DNA of 64,000 nt from NCBI GenBank assembly GCA_963732595.1, contig CAVSZZ010000001.1, positions 376,043 to 440,042 of the forward strand, in the 5' to 3' direction. Numbering within the stretch: position 1 is the stretch's first letter; each line of letters opens with the position of its first letter. This DNA is from JAFGXF01 sp963732595. Its GTDB lineage: Bacteria; Chloroflexota; Anaerolineae; Anaerolineales; Anaerolineaceae. The notes under the pieces were generated by a model. That model searched no databases. It saw nothing but the letters and a program-made list of their open reading frames with translations, and was not told the origin of the DNA. The position numbers and the translations under genes were made by a program. Below are positions 26,387-34,524 of this stretch, piece after piece.

Positions 26387-26773
26387 ATGAAAACTCGTTT
26401 ATCAATGATCGTGCTTGTTTCAATGCTGGCAGTATTCGCGCTCACCGCCTGCGGTGCAGTCAGCGATCTGAGCGTCGTCAGCGACAATGGCAAGGCCTTT
26501 ATGGCGGCTCTGCGTGACGGTGACCATGAGACTTCCTGGAACCTGCTGGATCCTTCGCTGCACGATGAATTCGGCAGCTATGACACCTGGGTTGAATTTG
26601 CCACCCCACGGAATTTCTCGGAATCGAAATTCAGCGCTACCAATGTCTCTGGTTCGGAAGCCACCATGGACGGTGAGGCAGTGATCGGCTCTGAAACCTA
26701 TCTGGTGAACCTGGTATTCTACAAAACCGGGGATGCCTGGTTGATCTCCGGCATTCAATTCTCACTGAAATAA
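26387..26773 (+). CDS. Small lipoprotein (DUF4878/NTF2-like)
   Basis: A 128-residue lipoprotein; the lipobox is VFALTACGAV. The mature part starts with NGKAFMAALRDGDHETSWNLLDP, the helix-plus-beta pattern of DUF4878-like NTF2 folds, and ends LINLVFYKTGDAWLISGIQF-like beta strands (actual VNLVFYKTGDAWLISG). Function unknown. Ribosome site CAGGAG before ATG. A TTGACA at 26336-26341 and inverted repeat AAATCAAA / TTTGATTT (26303-26333) lie in the promoter region. Confidence 0.72.
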   Translation: MKTRLSMIVLVSMLAVFALTACGAVSDLSVVSDNGKAFMAALRDGDHETSWNLLDPSLHDEFGSYDTWVEFATPRNFSESKFSATNVSGSEATMDGEAVIGSETYLVNLVFYKTGDAWLISGIQFSLK

Positions 26774-26829
26774 TCGGACGCTCGATCCCTGAAAATAAAG
26801 GGCGGAGCGTAGAAAGCATTTATTTGTTC

Positions 26830-26876
26830 ACCGGGGTGCACAGTCCCCGGAGATCCGGTTCGTTGTGCACCCCGGT
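26830..26876. terminator. Long-stem inverted repeat between convergent genes
   Basis: ACCGGGGTGCAC (26830-26841) pairs perfectly with GTGCACCCCGGT (26865-26876) around a 23-base loop. It lies between the convergent lipoprotein (+) and OsmC (-) genes and could serve as a bidirectional terminator. No strong T run is present. Confidence 0.5.
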
Positions 26877-26911
26877 TGAATGGAGAAGTGTGTTTCGGTA
26901 TTTGCCGGAAT

Positions 26912-27310
26912 CTACATCACCCTGGTGGAGATATTAAATTCGGGCGGTTTTTCGAGGTGTTTTTTCACCGCGCATAATTCGGCAGAGCGGATCAGGGAAT
27001 CACGGTAATTCTCGGGGAAATTCGGGGGTACCTGGATTTCCAGGCTGATGGAATCGACCATATGGGTCGTCGGGTTATGGTTGATCTGCTCAATAATTCG
27101 AATACCCTCAGTGGGCAGCTGCCGTTGCTTGCAGAAACCGAGCACATAGATCCCCGCACATGTCCCGATGGAAGCGAGGAATATCTCAAATGGGCTGGGA
27201 GCACTGGCGACGGGTGGTTGGTCGGTAGCAACGGTGAAGGTCCCAAAATGCGCGTCCACACGCGAACCACCCGGAAAGTCGATGATCATTTCCATATCAT
27301 AAATCTCCAT
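26912..27310 (-). CDS. OsmC/Ohr-family peroxide-related protein
   Basis: A 132-residue protein from ATG 27310 (MEIYDMEMIIDFPGG); a longer open frame runs upstream but lacks family features. The two OsmC cysteines are visible: ASIGTCAGIYVLGFC and AELCAVKKHL. The family reduces organic hydroperoxides or acts on thiol-linked substrates in the cytoplasm. The location near catalase and PerR fits an oxidative-stress block, although it is transcribed separately. Confidence 0.82.
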   Translation of the reverse strand: MEIYDMEMIIDFPGGSRVDAHFGTFTVATDQPPVASAPSPFEIFLASIGTCAGIYVLGFCKQRQLPTEGIRIIEQINHNPTTHMVDSISLEIQVPPNFPENYRDSLIRSAELCAVKKHLEKPPEFNISTRVM

Positions 27311-27398
27311 CAGAAATAAATTGAGCCTGTAATAAGCTCTCCTAATAGATGTCTGGAATATATTAAAAGTAACAACCAAATGATTCCTCCCCAACGTC

Positions 27399-27842
27399 TT
27401 ATTCATTGATACAAATAGCACCTGCCATGCGTGGGTTAAAGCCTTCAGGCCAGCGTGTGGCTGCATCGTACTGAGCGCCTGCCAGGCTGGCATTTTCCAA
27501 GTCTGCCATCTCGAGATTCGCACCCCTCAGATCTGCTCTCTCTAAATTAGCCCCTATTAATGAGGCACCCTTCAGATTGGCAAATCCCAGATTGGCACCC
27601 TCCAGAATGGCGTGTTTAAAACTGGTTCCCGCAAGGTTTGCACCTTTCAGATTGGCGGATAACAAGATGGATCGTTTTAAATTTGCCCCGCTCAAGTCAG
27701 CACCGCTCAGGTTCACATCCATCAAATTCGCACTGTAGAGGTCGGCGCCATGCAGGTCTGCTCGCAGCCCACCCACCTCACCTGACACATATTTGTAATG
27801 GCTTCCGATGGCTGTTTGAATTTCCTCGTAGGTTACTCGCAT
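27399..27842 (-). CDS. Pentapeptide-repeat protein
   Basis: A 147-residue protein. After a short helix-containing N-terminus (VTYEEIQTAIGSHYKYVSG) comes a run of about 18 pentapeptides of A(D/N)LxG type, e.g. ADLHGADLYSANLMDVNLSG, forming a right-handed quadrilateral beta-helix. Some such proteins mimic DNA and protect gyrase; for most no role is known and none can be claimed here. A single ASLAGAQYDAATRWPEGF segment closes the helix, a common ending for this group. Confidence 0.85.
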   Translation of the reverse strand: MRVTYEEIQTAIGSHYKYVSGEVGGLRADLHGADLYSANLMDVNLSGADLSGANLKRSILLSANLKGANLAGTSFKHAILEGANLGFANLKGASLIGANLERADLRGANLEMADLENASLAGAQYDAATRWPEGFNPRMAGAICINE

Positions 27843-27867
27843 GGATGAACCTCGGTACCGGACACGG

Positions 27868-28263
27868 TCAATGTAATCGTTCGGTGTGATCCACTAATTT
27901 CCCATCAATATAAGCCTGGATGGCCTGTTCGATTTCGACCAAGTCGGTGACCAACGGCTGGATGTTCAACCTGCGCATGCTCTCATAGGCACCCGTGCCC
28001 ATGCCCCCGCAGATCACCACCTGGCAATCCGAGATGATATCCGCCATCTGGGCATGCTTGCCATGCGATCCACTATCCAGGCCATGCTGCTCGCCATGCC
28101 CTTCTTCATGCCCGTGTCCGGAGAACTGATTGTGTCCCATCTTTTCGCGCGTTTCCCGGTCGATCACTTTTCCTTCGTCGATCGTGACCACCAGATAATA
28201 GGGCGCGCGCCCAAAATGCTGGCTGATGGTTTTTCCATCATCCGTGATGAGTGCTATTTTCAT
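27868..28263 (-). CDS. NifX/NifB-type dinitrogenase cofactor-like protein with His-rich insert
   Basis: A 131-residue protein of the NifX/VnfX/IssA-like fold: MKIALITDDGKTISQHFGRA at the start, DCQVVICGGMGTGAYESM in the middle, ending with helix EIEQAIQAYIDGKL. Between residues about 45-70 there is an insert rich in His and Gly (GHGHEEGHGEQHGLDSGSHG). Proteins of this family bind metal clusters; outside nitrogen fixers they are thought to handle iron or Fe-S clusters. No nif genes are present. It lies ten bases after the XRE-cupin gene, probably in one operon. Confidence 0.8.
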   Translation of the reverse strand: MKIALITDDGKTISQHFGRAPYYLVVTIDEGKVIDRETREKMGHNQFSGHGHEEGHGEQHGLDSGSHGKHAQMADIISDCQVVICGGMGTGAYESMRRLNIQPLVTDLVEIEQAIQAYIDGKLVDHTERLH

Positions 28264-28272
28264 ACCGGCTCC

Positions 28273-28938
28273 TTATTTTGTCTTAAAATGTCTTCCACCC
28301 GGATCATCATTGTGGTCGGCCGGGGAAATGACCAACAACATCTCGGATACGCCATTGTGGATATTTTCCCAACGATGCGGGATATGCGCTTCGAACGTTA
28401 TACTGTCCCCGGGAACCATCGGGTAAGCGGATTCTTCAATGATGTACTGGACCTGTCCACTCAGACAGTAAGCAAACTCAAAACCGGTGTGGACGATCGT
28501 GCGACCACCACTGCCGGCATTCTTATCCATCGTGATCACGAAAGGCTCTATGGAAGCGTTCCGGAGATCCTTGCCCAGATTATGAATGATGGCGTTGCAA
28601 CAGGTGGATTCCGGACGGTGATCATGCGCAGTGAAAATGATGTGCTTTGTGGTCACATTGGAGTCAAAAAAGGCGGTGATCGGGACGCTCAGTGCACGCG
28701 CCAGTTGCTGTAAAGTACCCACTGAAGGGGATGTTTTCCCCTTCTCGACCATGCTGAGGGTATTGATGTTCAATTTACTTTTCTCGGCTAAATTTTTAAG
28801 GGTCCAACCCTGACTGGTCCTGATCTCCCGGACTTTGGTGCCCACCAGCACTTCTGCAGGCATTCGATCTACCCTTTGGGTCCTTTTCGCTTTTGGGGAA
28901 ACACTCTTTGTACTCTCGCTTGCGATTTTTAGAGACAT
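28273..28938 (-). CDS. XRE-family regulator with C-terminal cupin
   Basis: A 221-residue protein if ATG 28938 is used, preceded by GGAGG at five bases. The helix-turn-helix (about 30-90) includes SQGWTLKNLAEKSKLNINTL and GTLQQLARALSVPI. The cupin (about 130-215) has FEFAYCLSGQVQYIIEES and PGDSITFEAHIPHRWEN with possible metal ligands His and Glu. This two-domain design is that of MerR-independent PuuR/SutR-like regulators. It may control the NifX-like gene that follows it by ten bases. Confidence 0.82.
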   Translation of the reverse strand: MSLKIASESTKSVSPKAKRTQRVDRMPAEVLVGTKVREIRTSQGWTLKNLAEKSKLNINTLSMVEKGKTSPSVGTLQQLARALSVPITAFFDSNVTTKHIIFTAHDHRPESTCCNAIIHNLGKDLRNASIEPFVITMDKNAGSGGRTIVHTGFEFAYCLSGQVQYIIEESAYPMVPGDSITFEAHIPHRWENIHNGVSEMLLVISPADHNDDPGGRHFKTK

Positions 28939-29100
28939 GATATCCTCCAATTATCTTTGGGATTACCATCACGTTACCATTATTATAGCGTTTATTTTCA
29001 GTAATACAATAGATATTACTATTTTATTGGTATTTTCTTAATATTGGGGTTTAAATAATAAAGTAACCGGGGATTATCAAGTCGAGAAGCCTGTGTAAAC

Positions 29101-29769
29101 TTACAGGAGCGTTGAGACAGCCAGGAAATGAGCCGCTGCCCCCAGCAGCACAAATAAATGCCAAAGCTCGTGAAAACCAAATACACCCGGAAACAAGTCG
29201 CCTTTCTTCGTTATGTAGATAACTGCGCCCAGTGTGTAGAGGATGCCACCAGCCAGGAGCCAGCCCAAGGTTGTGGGCGATAAACGCAGGAGCAACTCAT
29301 GTGTCGCAAAGATACTCAACCAGCCCATGACGATATACAATCCGGCAGTCAGCCATCTGGGAGTTTTGATGATGAATACCTTCACCATGATACCTGCCAG
29401 TGCCAAAGCCCAGATGATGGATAGGAAACCCCAGCGCCAGAAACCGTCAAAGGCAATCACACAAAAGGGAGTATAGGTTCCTGCGATCAGAGAATATATG
29501 GCAGAGTGATCGATCTTCCGTAGTATTTCAATCGTCCGGGGCCTGGCGCTGATGGCGTGATAGATTCCGCTGGCGCCAAATAAAACCACCAGGCTGAGGC
29601 AATAGATGATGACCGCGATGGTCCGGGAAGGGGTGGTCGCATGATAGAAAATCAGCAGGCACGATGCAACCAGGGCAGCGACAGCACCGGTCAGGTGGGA
29701 AATGGCGTTAAATGGCTCTCTGATTTTCAAGTCGGATTGCTTATCGTGTAATAATAGATGGATAGCCAA
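29101..29769 (-). CDS. Hemolysin III / PAQR-family membrane protein
   Basis: A 222-residue protein with seven membrane helices. The family His/Asp/Ser residues are present in EPFNAISHLTGAV, DHSAIYSLIAGTYTPFC and FHELWHLFVLLGAAAHF, probably a zinc site with hydrolase-like chemistry. YqfA/HlyIII-type proteins are widespread and poorly understood. It follows the ABC-2 exporter genes by nine bases and could be in their transcript. Confidence 0.85.
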   Translation of the reverse strand: MAIHLLLHDKQSDLKIREPFNAISHLTGAVAALVASCLLIFYHATTPSRTIAVIIYCLSLVVLFGASGIYHAISARPRTIEILRKIDHSAIYSLIAGTYTPFCVIAFDGFWRWGFLSIIWALALAGIMVKVFIIKTPRWLTAGLYIVMGWLSIFATHELLLRLSPTTLGWLLAGGILYTLGAVIYITKKGDLFPGVFGFHELWHLFVLLGAAAHFLAVSTLL

Positions 29770-29777
29770 GGAAGCTT

Positions 29778-30575
29778 TTATACATTATCCAGAATCCCGT
29801 TGACCATGCTTTTGCGTTCCAGATAGCGAAACATCCAGTACCCGATGGCGATATAAGCCAGACCGATCGCTGCCTCGCCCGCCAGCAAGCCAGCCACATC
29901 CCCCCAACCTGCTCCAGCCAAAGACGCGCGTGCGGCCAGGATGCCGCGTGTCATCGGCAAGGCATATGAGACCGGCTGGATCCAGGCCGGCAACGAGCTG
30001 ACCGGGAAGTTAGCGCCCACCAGGATATACAAGGAAAGGCTGAGTGTCGAGGTGATCATCCAGCCATCGCGGTTGACCAGCGAGATGCTGCCGGTCAGGT
30101 AGCCCAGACCGCTGGTGGTAAAGGCTGTGATGAACACGCACAGCAGGGCCAGCGGGAAGTTCATGCCCGAGAAACGGAAATCGAAGATGGCGGTCGCCAC
30201 CAGCAGCGCAACCGCCACAGTCAGGAAGCTGTCGAGGATGTGGAACAGGCCGCGCCCCAGGAAGATCGCCGTGCGCGGAGCCGGGCTGCCCAACAGGTAC
30301 GACATGGCCCCGAAGGCGCGCTCGTTGCCGACCGTCATCGAGATGCCAGACAGGCAGTTGGAGGCAGGGATGAGCAGGATATTACCAATCACGATGTAGA
30401 TCGGATCATCGAGGCCTACAAAGCGCCCAAGATAAATAAACATCAGCATCGAGAAGAAGCTGAAGCCGAATTTGGAGGTAATGTAGCTAAAAGGGTTGCT
30501 CCAACCGAACAGTGAACGCCAGGCGAACCAGGCCTGGATGACATAAAGGCGAACATAACGCACGAGCGGGGCCAT
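29778..30575 (-). CDS. ABC-2 type exporter permease (second subunit)
   Basis: A 265-residue membrane protein with six helices, including ISMTVGNERAFGAMSYLLGSPAPRTAI, the cytosolic coupling segment of ABC-2 permeases. It overlaps the stop of the previous permease by one base, so three genes (31363, 30575, 29778) form one ATPase plus two-permease exporter. Substrate unknown; such systems export drugs, lipids or peptides. Confidence 0.82.
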   Translation of the reverse strand: MAPLVRYVRLYVIQAWFAWRSLFGWSNPFSYITSKFGFSFFSMLMFIYLGRFVGLDDPIYIVIGNILLIPASNCLSGISMTVGNERAFGAMSYLLGSPAPRTAIFLGRGLFHILDSFLTVAVALLVATAIFDFRFSGMNFPLALLCVFITAFTTSGLGYLTGSISLVNRDGWMITSTLSLSLYILVGANFPVSSLPAWIQPVSYALPMTRGILAARASLAGAGWGDVAGLLAGEAAIGLAYIAIGYWMFRYLERKSMVNGILDNV

Positions 30576-31366
30576 CAGATCGACCTCATTTCGCCCGTCA
30601 CGCGGATACGATCATGCACTTTGCCTTCCAGAAGGCGGGTGATGACCCAGAACAGGAGCGACAGCCCCAGGCCAAAGCCCCAGCACCGGCCAAGAGCCGC
30701 CAGGTCATGCGAACCGAGCAGGGCTGCATCCAGCGCCTCGAGCCCCCAGCGGATCGGGATGGCGGTCGAGAAGACCTGCACCCATTCCGGCAGGATGCGG
30801 ATCGGGTACATGAAACCGCACAGCATCGCGACCGGGATCTCGAGGTACTCAACGTAGGAGCCCGACAGGCGCGACCAAACCGTGAAATTGGCCAGGAAGA
30901 CACCCAGCGACCACAAGCCAACCAGCAGCACAACGAGCGAGACCAACACGGCCGGCAGGCTGACCCCGGCAAAGGAATAATCGAAAACCACAATGGCCAC
31001 CAGGAAAGCTCCAAAAAGGCTGACCAACCCGGTCAGGACGTTGGTCAGCGTGCGGATGGCCTCGACCGTCCCGAGCGATGTCGGACTTGCAACGATGAAC
31101 TCCAGCGTGCCTTCGCGCCGGTCAGCCCGGATATCGTAAAGCGAGGAGAAAACCAGCCCGCTCCACATTCCCAACACGCCGCTGCCGATGACCGTGTAGA
31201 TCAAGTCAGGCCTGTCATTGCCGGCAGCGCGCGAGAGCAGCATGCCAACCAGGCTGAAGATGGCAGGCTGGATGAAATACAACCCGACCGAGTACAGGTT
31301 GAACAGACGTACCTGGAATTGGACCTTGGTCTGCTGCCGGATCAAGCGCATCGCACGCTGAATCAT
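30575..31366 (-). CDS. ABC-2 type exporter permease (first subunit)
   Basis: A 263-residue membrane protein, six helices. DIRADRREGTLEFIVASPTSLGT is the typical EGTLE coupling helix of ABC-2 permeases. It overlaps the ATPase gene by four bases, so translation is coupled. Probably pairs with the product at 29778 as a heterodimer. Confidence 0.85.
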   Translation of the reverse strand: MIQRAMRLIRQQTKVQFQVRLFNLYSVGLYFIQPAIFSLVGMLLSRAAGNDRPDLIYTVIGSGVLGMWSGLVFSSLYDIRADRREGTLEFIVASPTSLGTVEAIRTLTNVLTGLVSLFGAFLVAIVVFDYSFAGVSLPAVLVSLVVLLVGLWSLGVFLANFTVWSRLSGSYVEYLEIPVAMLCGFMYPIRILPEWVQVFSTAIPIRWGLEALDAALLGSHDLAALGRCWGFGLGLSLLFWVITRLLEGKVHDRIRVTGEMRSI

Positions 31367-32343
31367 GCCGACTCACCCTGGATGATCGAAACGTAGACGT
31401 CCTCAAGGGTCTGATTGCGCACTTCCAGGTTGAGGATCTGCTGTGAGGTGATGAAGGGTGCCATGACCTTCATGACCTCCTCGGGATGGGTCGTGCGTAC
31501 CGAGAGCTTTTTATTCCCATCATTATCTGCCACGTCAAAGGTGTGCTTATTAATGCCCTGAAGCTTCTCCTGGAACAAGACCAGGTCAGAAGCGCGCACT
31601 TCGATCTCAACCAGGCTGTCACCGTGGATCTGTTTCTTCAAGCTGGCCGGCGTGTCCAGGGCTACGATTCGGCCCTGATTAATAATAGCGATCCGATCAC
31701 ACAGCTCCTCAGCCTCGGCCATGTAATGGGTGGTCAACAGAATGGTCTTGCCGCGCTCAACCAGCTCCTTCACGGTCTTGCGAAGTTCGCGTGCACCCAC
31801 CGGATCGATCCCCACGGTCGGTTCATCGAGGTAAATCAGCTCTGGGTCGTGCAACAATGCGCGTGCCAGATGCAGGCGCTGCTGCATGCCGCTCGAATAG
31901 GTCTCAACGCGGTCCTCACGGCGGTCGGCCAGGCCAACCAGTTCCAAAAGCTCGTCGATGCGCTTGCGGGTAAGCCCCGGCTGGAGCGCATACAGTTCAG
32001 CGAAGTAGGTCAGGTTGTCGACCGCGTTCAGACGGGTATACAATCCGCGCGCCCCGCCGAATGTGAAGCCAATGCGTTCCCGCACGGCCTGGGTCTCACG
32101 GACCACATCATATCCCAGGATGGTAGCGCTGCCCGATGTTGGTAGCAGGATAGTCGACAGGATCTTGACCGTGGTGGTCTTGCCGGCGCCATTCGGACCC
32201 AACAGACCGAACAATTCCCCCCGTTGGACATTAAAGGAGATATCCTCAACGGCAGTGGTGGTCTTCGTCTTGCCCCTCCAGAAACCCACCCGGGTCGTGA
32301 AGGTTTTACGCAGGTTCTGGATGTCAATTGCAAGGTCGGTCAT
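31363..32343 (-). CDS. ABC-2 exporter ATP-binding protein (DrrA-like)
   Basis: A 326-residue ATPase: Walker A GPNGAGKTT, signature YSSGMQQRL, Walker B LIYLDEPTVGIDP. The DrrA-type C-terminal 90 residues follow (VEIEVRASDLVLFQEK). It energises the permeases downstream. No start ribosome site is evident beyond AGAGG. Substrate unknown. Confidence 0.9.
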   Translation of the reverse strand: MTDLAIDIQNLRKTFTTRVGFWRGKTKTTTAVEDISFNVQRGELFGLLGPNGAGKTTTVKILSTILLPTSGSATILGYDVVRETQAVRERIGFTFGGARGLYTRLNAVDNLTYFAELYALQPGLTRKRIDELLELVGLADRREDRVETYSSGMQQRLHLARALLHDPELIYLDEPTVGIDPVGARELRKTVKELVERGKTILLTTHYMAEAEELCDRIAIINQGRIVALDTPASLKKQIHGDSLVEIEVRASDLVLFQEKLQGINKHTFDVADNDGNKKLSVRTTHPEEVMKVMAPFITSQQILNLEVRNQTLEDVYVSIIQGESA

Positions 32344-32783
32344 TTGCAGAGGCTCCGCGGGAAAAGTGATTCGTCAAGCAATTCGTATCATTATCACATG
32401 AAGAGTGTATTTTACTTGATTCCCACCGGTTGCGAAGCTATCAGATCACCTGAAAGTACCCATCGAAGTTCCAGGGTCCGGCAGGGTACCGATAGCCTTG
32501 CATAGTCAAATCAGGGATGGATTCTTAATCCATGGGAGAGGGATGACAGATACCCGATTGTTGCCCTCCAGGGAAGTTAGCAATCCATTAAGGGATCTAA
32601 CAAGGGCGCCATTAATAACCCTGCGGTTAACTTTGTGAAATGTGGTGACTTCATTGGAATCCCATCCTTCTGAATAAGGTAAATTCCGCCCACTTTGGTT
32701 TAAAATCACCAGAATGGTGCAATATGGTAACATCCAATGACATGCATCGGAATGGCTGCATAGAACAAACCGAGGAGTAAACA
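32344..32783. other. 440-base intergenic region, no gene found
   Basis: Divergent gap between the ABC-2 exporter (-) and the TerC gene (+). Small hairpin candidates such as CACCAGAATGGTG (32708-32720) are present, but no ORF with coding features, tRNA or recognised riboswitch. A manganese yybP-ykoY aptamer was sought because of the TerC gene and not found. Confidence 0.4.
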
Positions 32784-33641
32784 ATGGATTTTTCGATAAT
32801 CGTCATCATCATCCAGTTAATCTTTCTGGAGGGGATATTATCCATTGATAATGCCGCCGTCCTCGGGGCAATGGTGAATACCCTGCCAGCCCACGAAGCG
32901 ATCCCCTGGCCAAAGCGCATTCGTTTCGGGCATGTGATTGATAAATTAATGGGCAAGCAGCGCACGGCAGCCTTAAGGGTGGGACTATTAGGTGCCTATC
33001 TCGGTCGTGGTTTAATGCTCCTCGCAGCAAGTTACATCATCAGCAACCCATGGCTCAAAATTGTTGGAGCCGCCTATCTCATCCGCCTGGCTGTGGACGA
33101 TCTGAGCGCACATGGCTACAGCGGTGATGATGAGGCCGTCAGGCCAATCAAAACGCGCGGTTTCTGGGCCACCGTTCTAATGGTTGAACTGATGGATCTG
33201 GCATTCAGTCTGGATAATGTGGTGGCGGCGGTGTCGCTATCTGACAAAATCTGGGTGGTCATGCTGGGCGTGGCGATCGGTATTGTGGTGATGCGTTTTG
33301 CAGCCGGCATATTCAGCACCATTGTCGAGAAGGAACCGATCTTAAAAACCGCAGCCTACATCCTGGTTTTGAATATCGGTATCGAATTGTTACTGGAGGA
33401 GTTGGCGGGGATAGAAATCAGTGACTGGATGCGATTTGGGATATCAATCACAACGATTGCTCTCTCACTGGCCTACACCCATATCAAATTTCTGCGCTTC
33501 TCCAGACCATTGCTGGTCTGGCTCAGCCAGGGATTGGGGATCGTTAATGATACTGTCTCCTGGATTCTGGCACCCCTTGTTGGAACCATCAACCTGATTG
33601 CCCGTTTATTCCGGAAACCACAAACGACCGAGCCGAATTAA
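32784..33641 (+). CDS. TerC/Alx-family membrane protein
   Basis: A 285-residue protein with about eight helices. It has the paired acidic motifs of TerC/Alx: EGILSIDNAAVLGAMV in helix 1 and LMDLAFSLDNVVAAVSL centrally. These residues bind cations; the family exports manganese (and calcium in photosynthetic relatives), often for metal loading of exported enzymes. Strong GAGGAG ribosome site. Single gene with unknown regulation. Confidence 0.85.
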   Translation: MDFSIIVIIIQLIFLEGILSIDNAAVLGAMVNTLPAHEAIPWPKRIRFGHVIDKLMGKQRTAALRVGLLGAYLGRGLMLLAASYIISNPWLKIVGAAYLIRLAVDDLSAHGYSGDDEAVRPIKTRGFWATVLMVELMDLAFSLDNVVAAVSLSDKIWVVMLGVAIGIVVMRFAAGIFSTIVEKEPILKTAAYILVLNIGIELLLEELAGIEISDWMRFGISITTIALSLAYTHIKFLRFSRPLLVWLSQGLGIVNDTVSWILAPLVGTINLIARLFRKPQTTEPN

Positions 33642-33682
33642 TCCTGAAATCGGACGAGATCGCAATACTCAGAAAACCTTTT

Positions 33683-34123
33683 TCAGGAGAGGGACTTTTC
33701 CATCCACACCACCTGGGTCGTCCCAAAATAATGGGTCGGTAAACCATTGACTTTGTAACCGGCTTTTTCAAAATAGCGGGTTGTATTCAACCTGGATAAA
33801 CAACCGATCACTTTATAACCCTTTTCACGCGCCACGGATTCAATATGGAGGGTCAACTGTTTTCCAATACCACTCTTTTGATGCTCCCCTTTGACGGCCA
33901 GGTGTGAAAACCAGGCGATGCCATCCTCTCTTTCATAAAGCCTGGCGCAGCCCAGAAGCTCGCCGGTTTTTGAATCCACCGCCATGAAATGGAACGCCAA
34001 CGGTTCGTAATCGTCCTTCTCGGTGCCTTTGGGCAATCCCCAGGGCTCACGCAGCATCTTGTAGCGTAAATCGTAGTAGGCTTTAAAGTCTTCCCGGGTC
34101 TTGGGTGTTCTAATTTCGATCAT
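33683..34123 (-). CDS. GNAT-family N-acetyltransferase
   Basis: A 146-residue acetyltransferase from ATG 34123 (MIEIRTPKTREDF). The acetyl-CoA motif is LAVKGEHQKSGIGKQLTLHIE (Q/R-x-x-G-x-G/A form), and ALTER-like region MAVDSKTGELLGCARLY precedes it. The PWGLPKGTEKDDYEPLAFHFMA start resembles the ElaA/YdgE-like group. Substrate unknown. Single gene, convergent with TerC. Confidence 0.8.
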   Translation of the reverse strand: MIEIRTPKTREDFKAYYDLRYKMLREPWGLPKGTEKDDYEPLAFHFMAVDSKTGELLGCARLYEREDGIAWFSHLAVKGEHQKSGIGKQLTLHIESVAREKGYKVIGCLSRLNTTRYFEKAGYKVNGLPTHYFGTTQVVWMEKSLS

Positions 34124-34416
34124 TCCGGCTACTCCTCGCTGGCAGATCTTCAATTATAAAATATTATCATCGCATTTTATCAAACTAATGGTCAGAAATC
34201 CTAAAATACTGCAAACCAATGACCACATGAAATACAAATTATTTTATGAAAAAGACCATGGGCAAATTGTCCAAATCAAAACAATACCCGTGCGAAGTGA
34301 ACGTTTTCCCTGGCATGCGGCTCATACCTTCGCCCACAGGCCAGGTTCCCTTATGGCGGTTCACCATTGCGGTTGCGTTAAATTCGGACTCGCGCTGATC
34401 TAAAACAAAAAGCCTC

Positions 34417-34445
34417 TTGACATTTTCATTCTGACGCTCTATAAT
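34417..34445 (+). promoter_or_regulatory. Consensus sigma-70 promoter of the amino-sugar operon
   Basis: TTGACA (34417-34422) and TATAAT (34440-34445) with exactly 17 bases between them, 80 bases upstream of the ROK regulator. A perfect match to the housekeeping consensus is unusual and fits an operon held off by a repressor. Confidence 0.8.
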
Positions 34446-34456
34446 TTAGTTTGTTA

Positions 34457-34478
34457 GTACATTGAATTTACAAAGTAC
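34457..34478 (+). promoter_or_regulatory. Palindromic operator for the ROK repressor (candidate)
   Basis: GTACATTG and CAAAGTAC (7 of 8 complementary) around AATTTA, lying over the expected transcription start of the preceding promoter. The size and position fit a ROK-family repressor site, and the next gene encodes such a repressor. Confidence 0.55.
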
Positions 34479-34524
34479 GCCATTCTTCCGATAACGACAA
34501 ATAAAGATAAGGATCGATTAACAG

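Noticed and set aside
27399..27842. DNA tandem repeat in the pentapeptide gene
   Set aside because: The repeat is at protein level (A(D/N)LxG) and DNA copies have diverged; not a satellite or CRISPR.
30614..31396. 260-codon plus-strand frame opposite the ABC-2 permease
   Set aside because: Low-complexity, polar-rich translation on the complement of a clear membrane protein; an antisense shadow.
32344..32783. Manganese yybP-ykoY riboswitch before TerC
   Set aside because: The conserved GGGGAGUA-type core is not visible on the plus strand.
34228..34403. 58-codon frame starting MKYKLFYEKDHGQ before the ROK promoter
   Set aside because: No family features, no good ribosome site, and it ends just before the strong promoter; probably chance.
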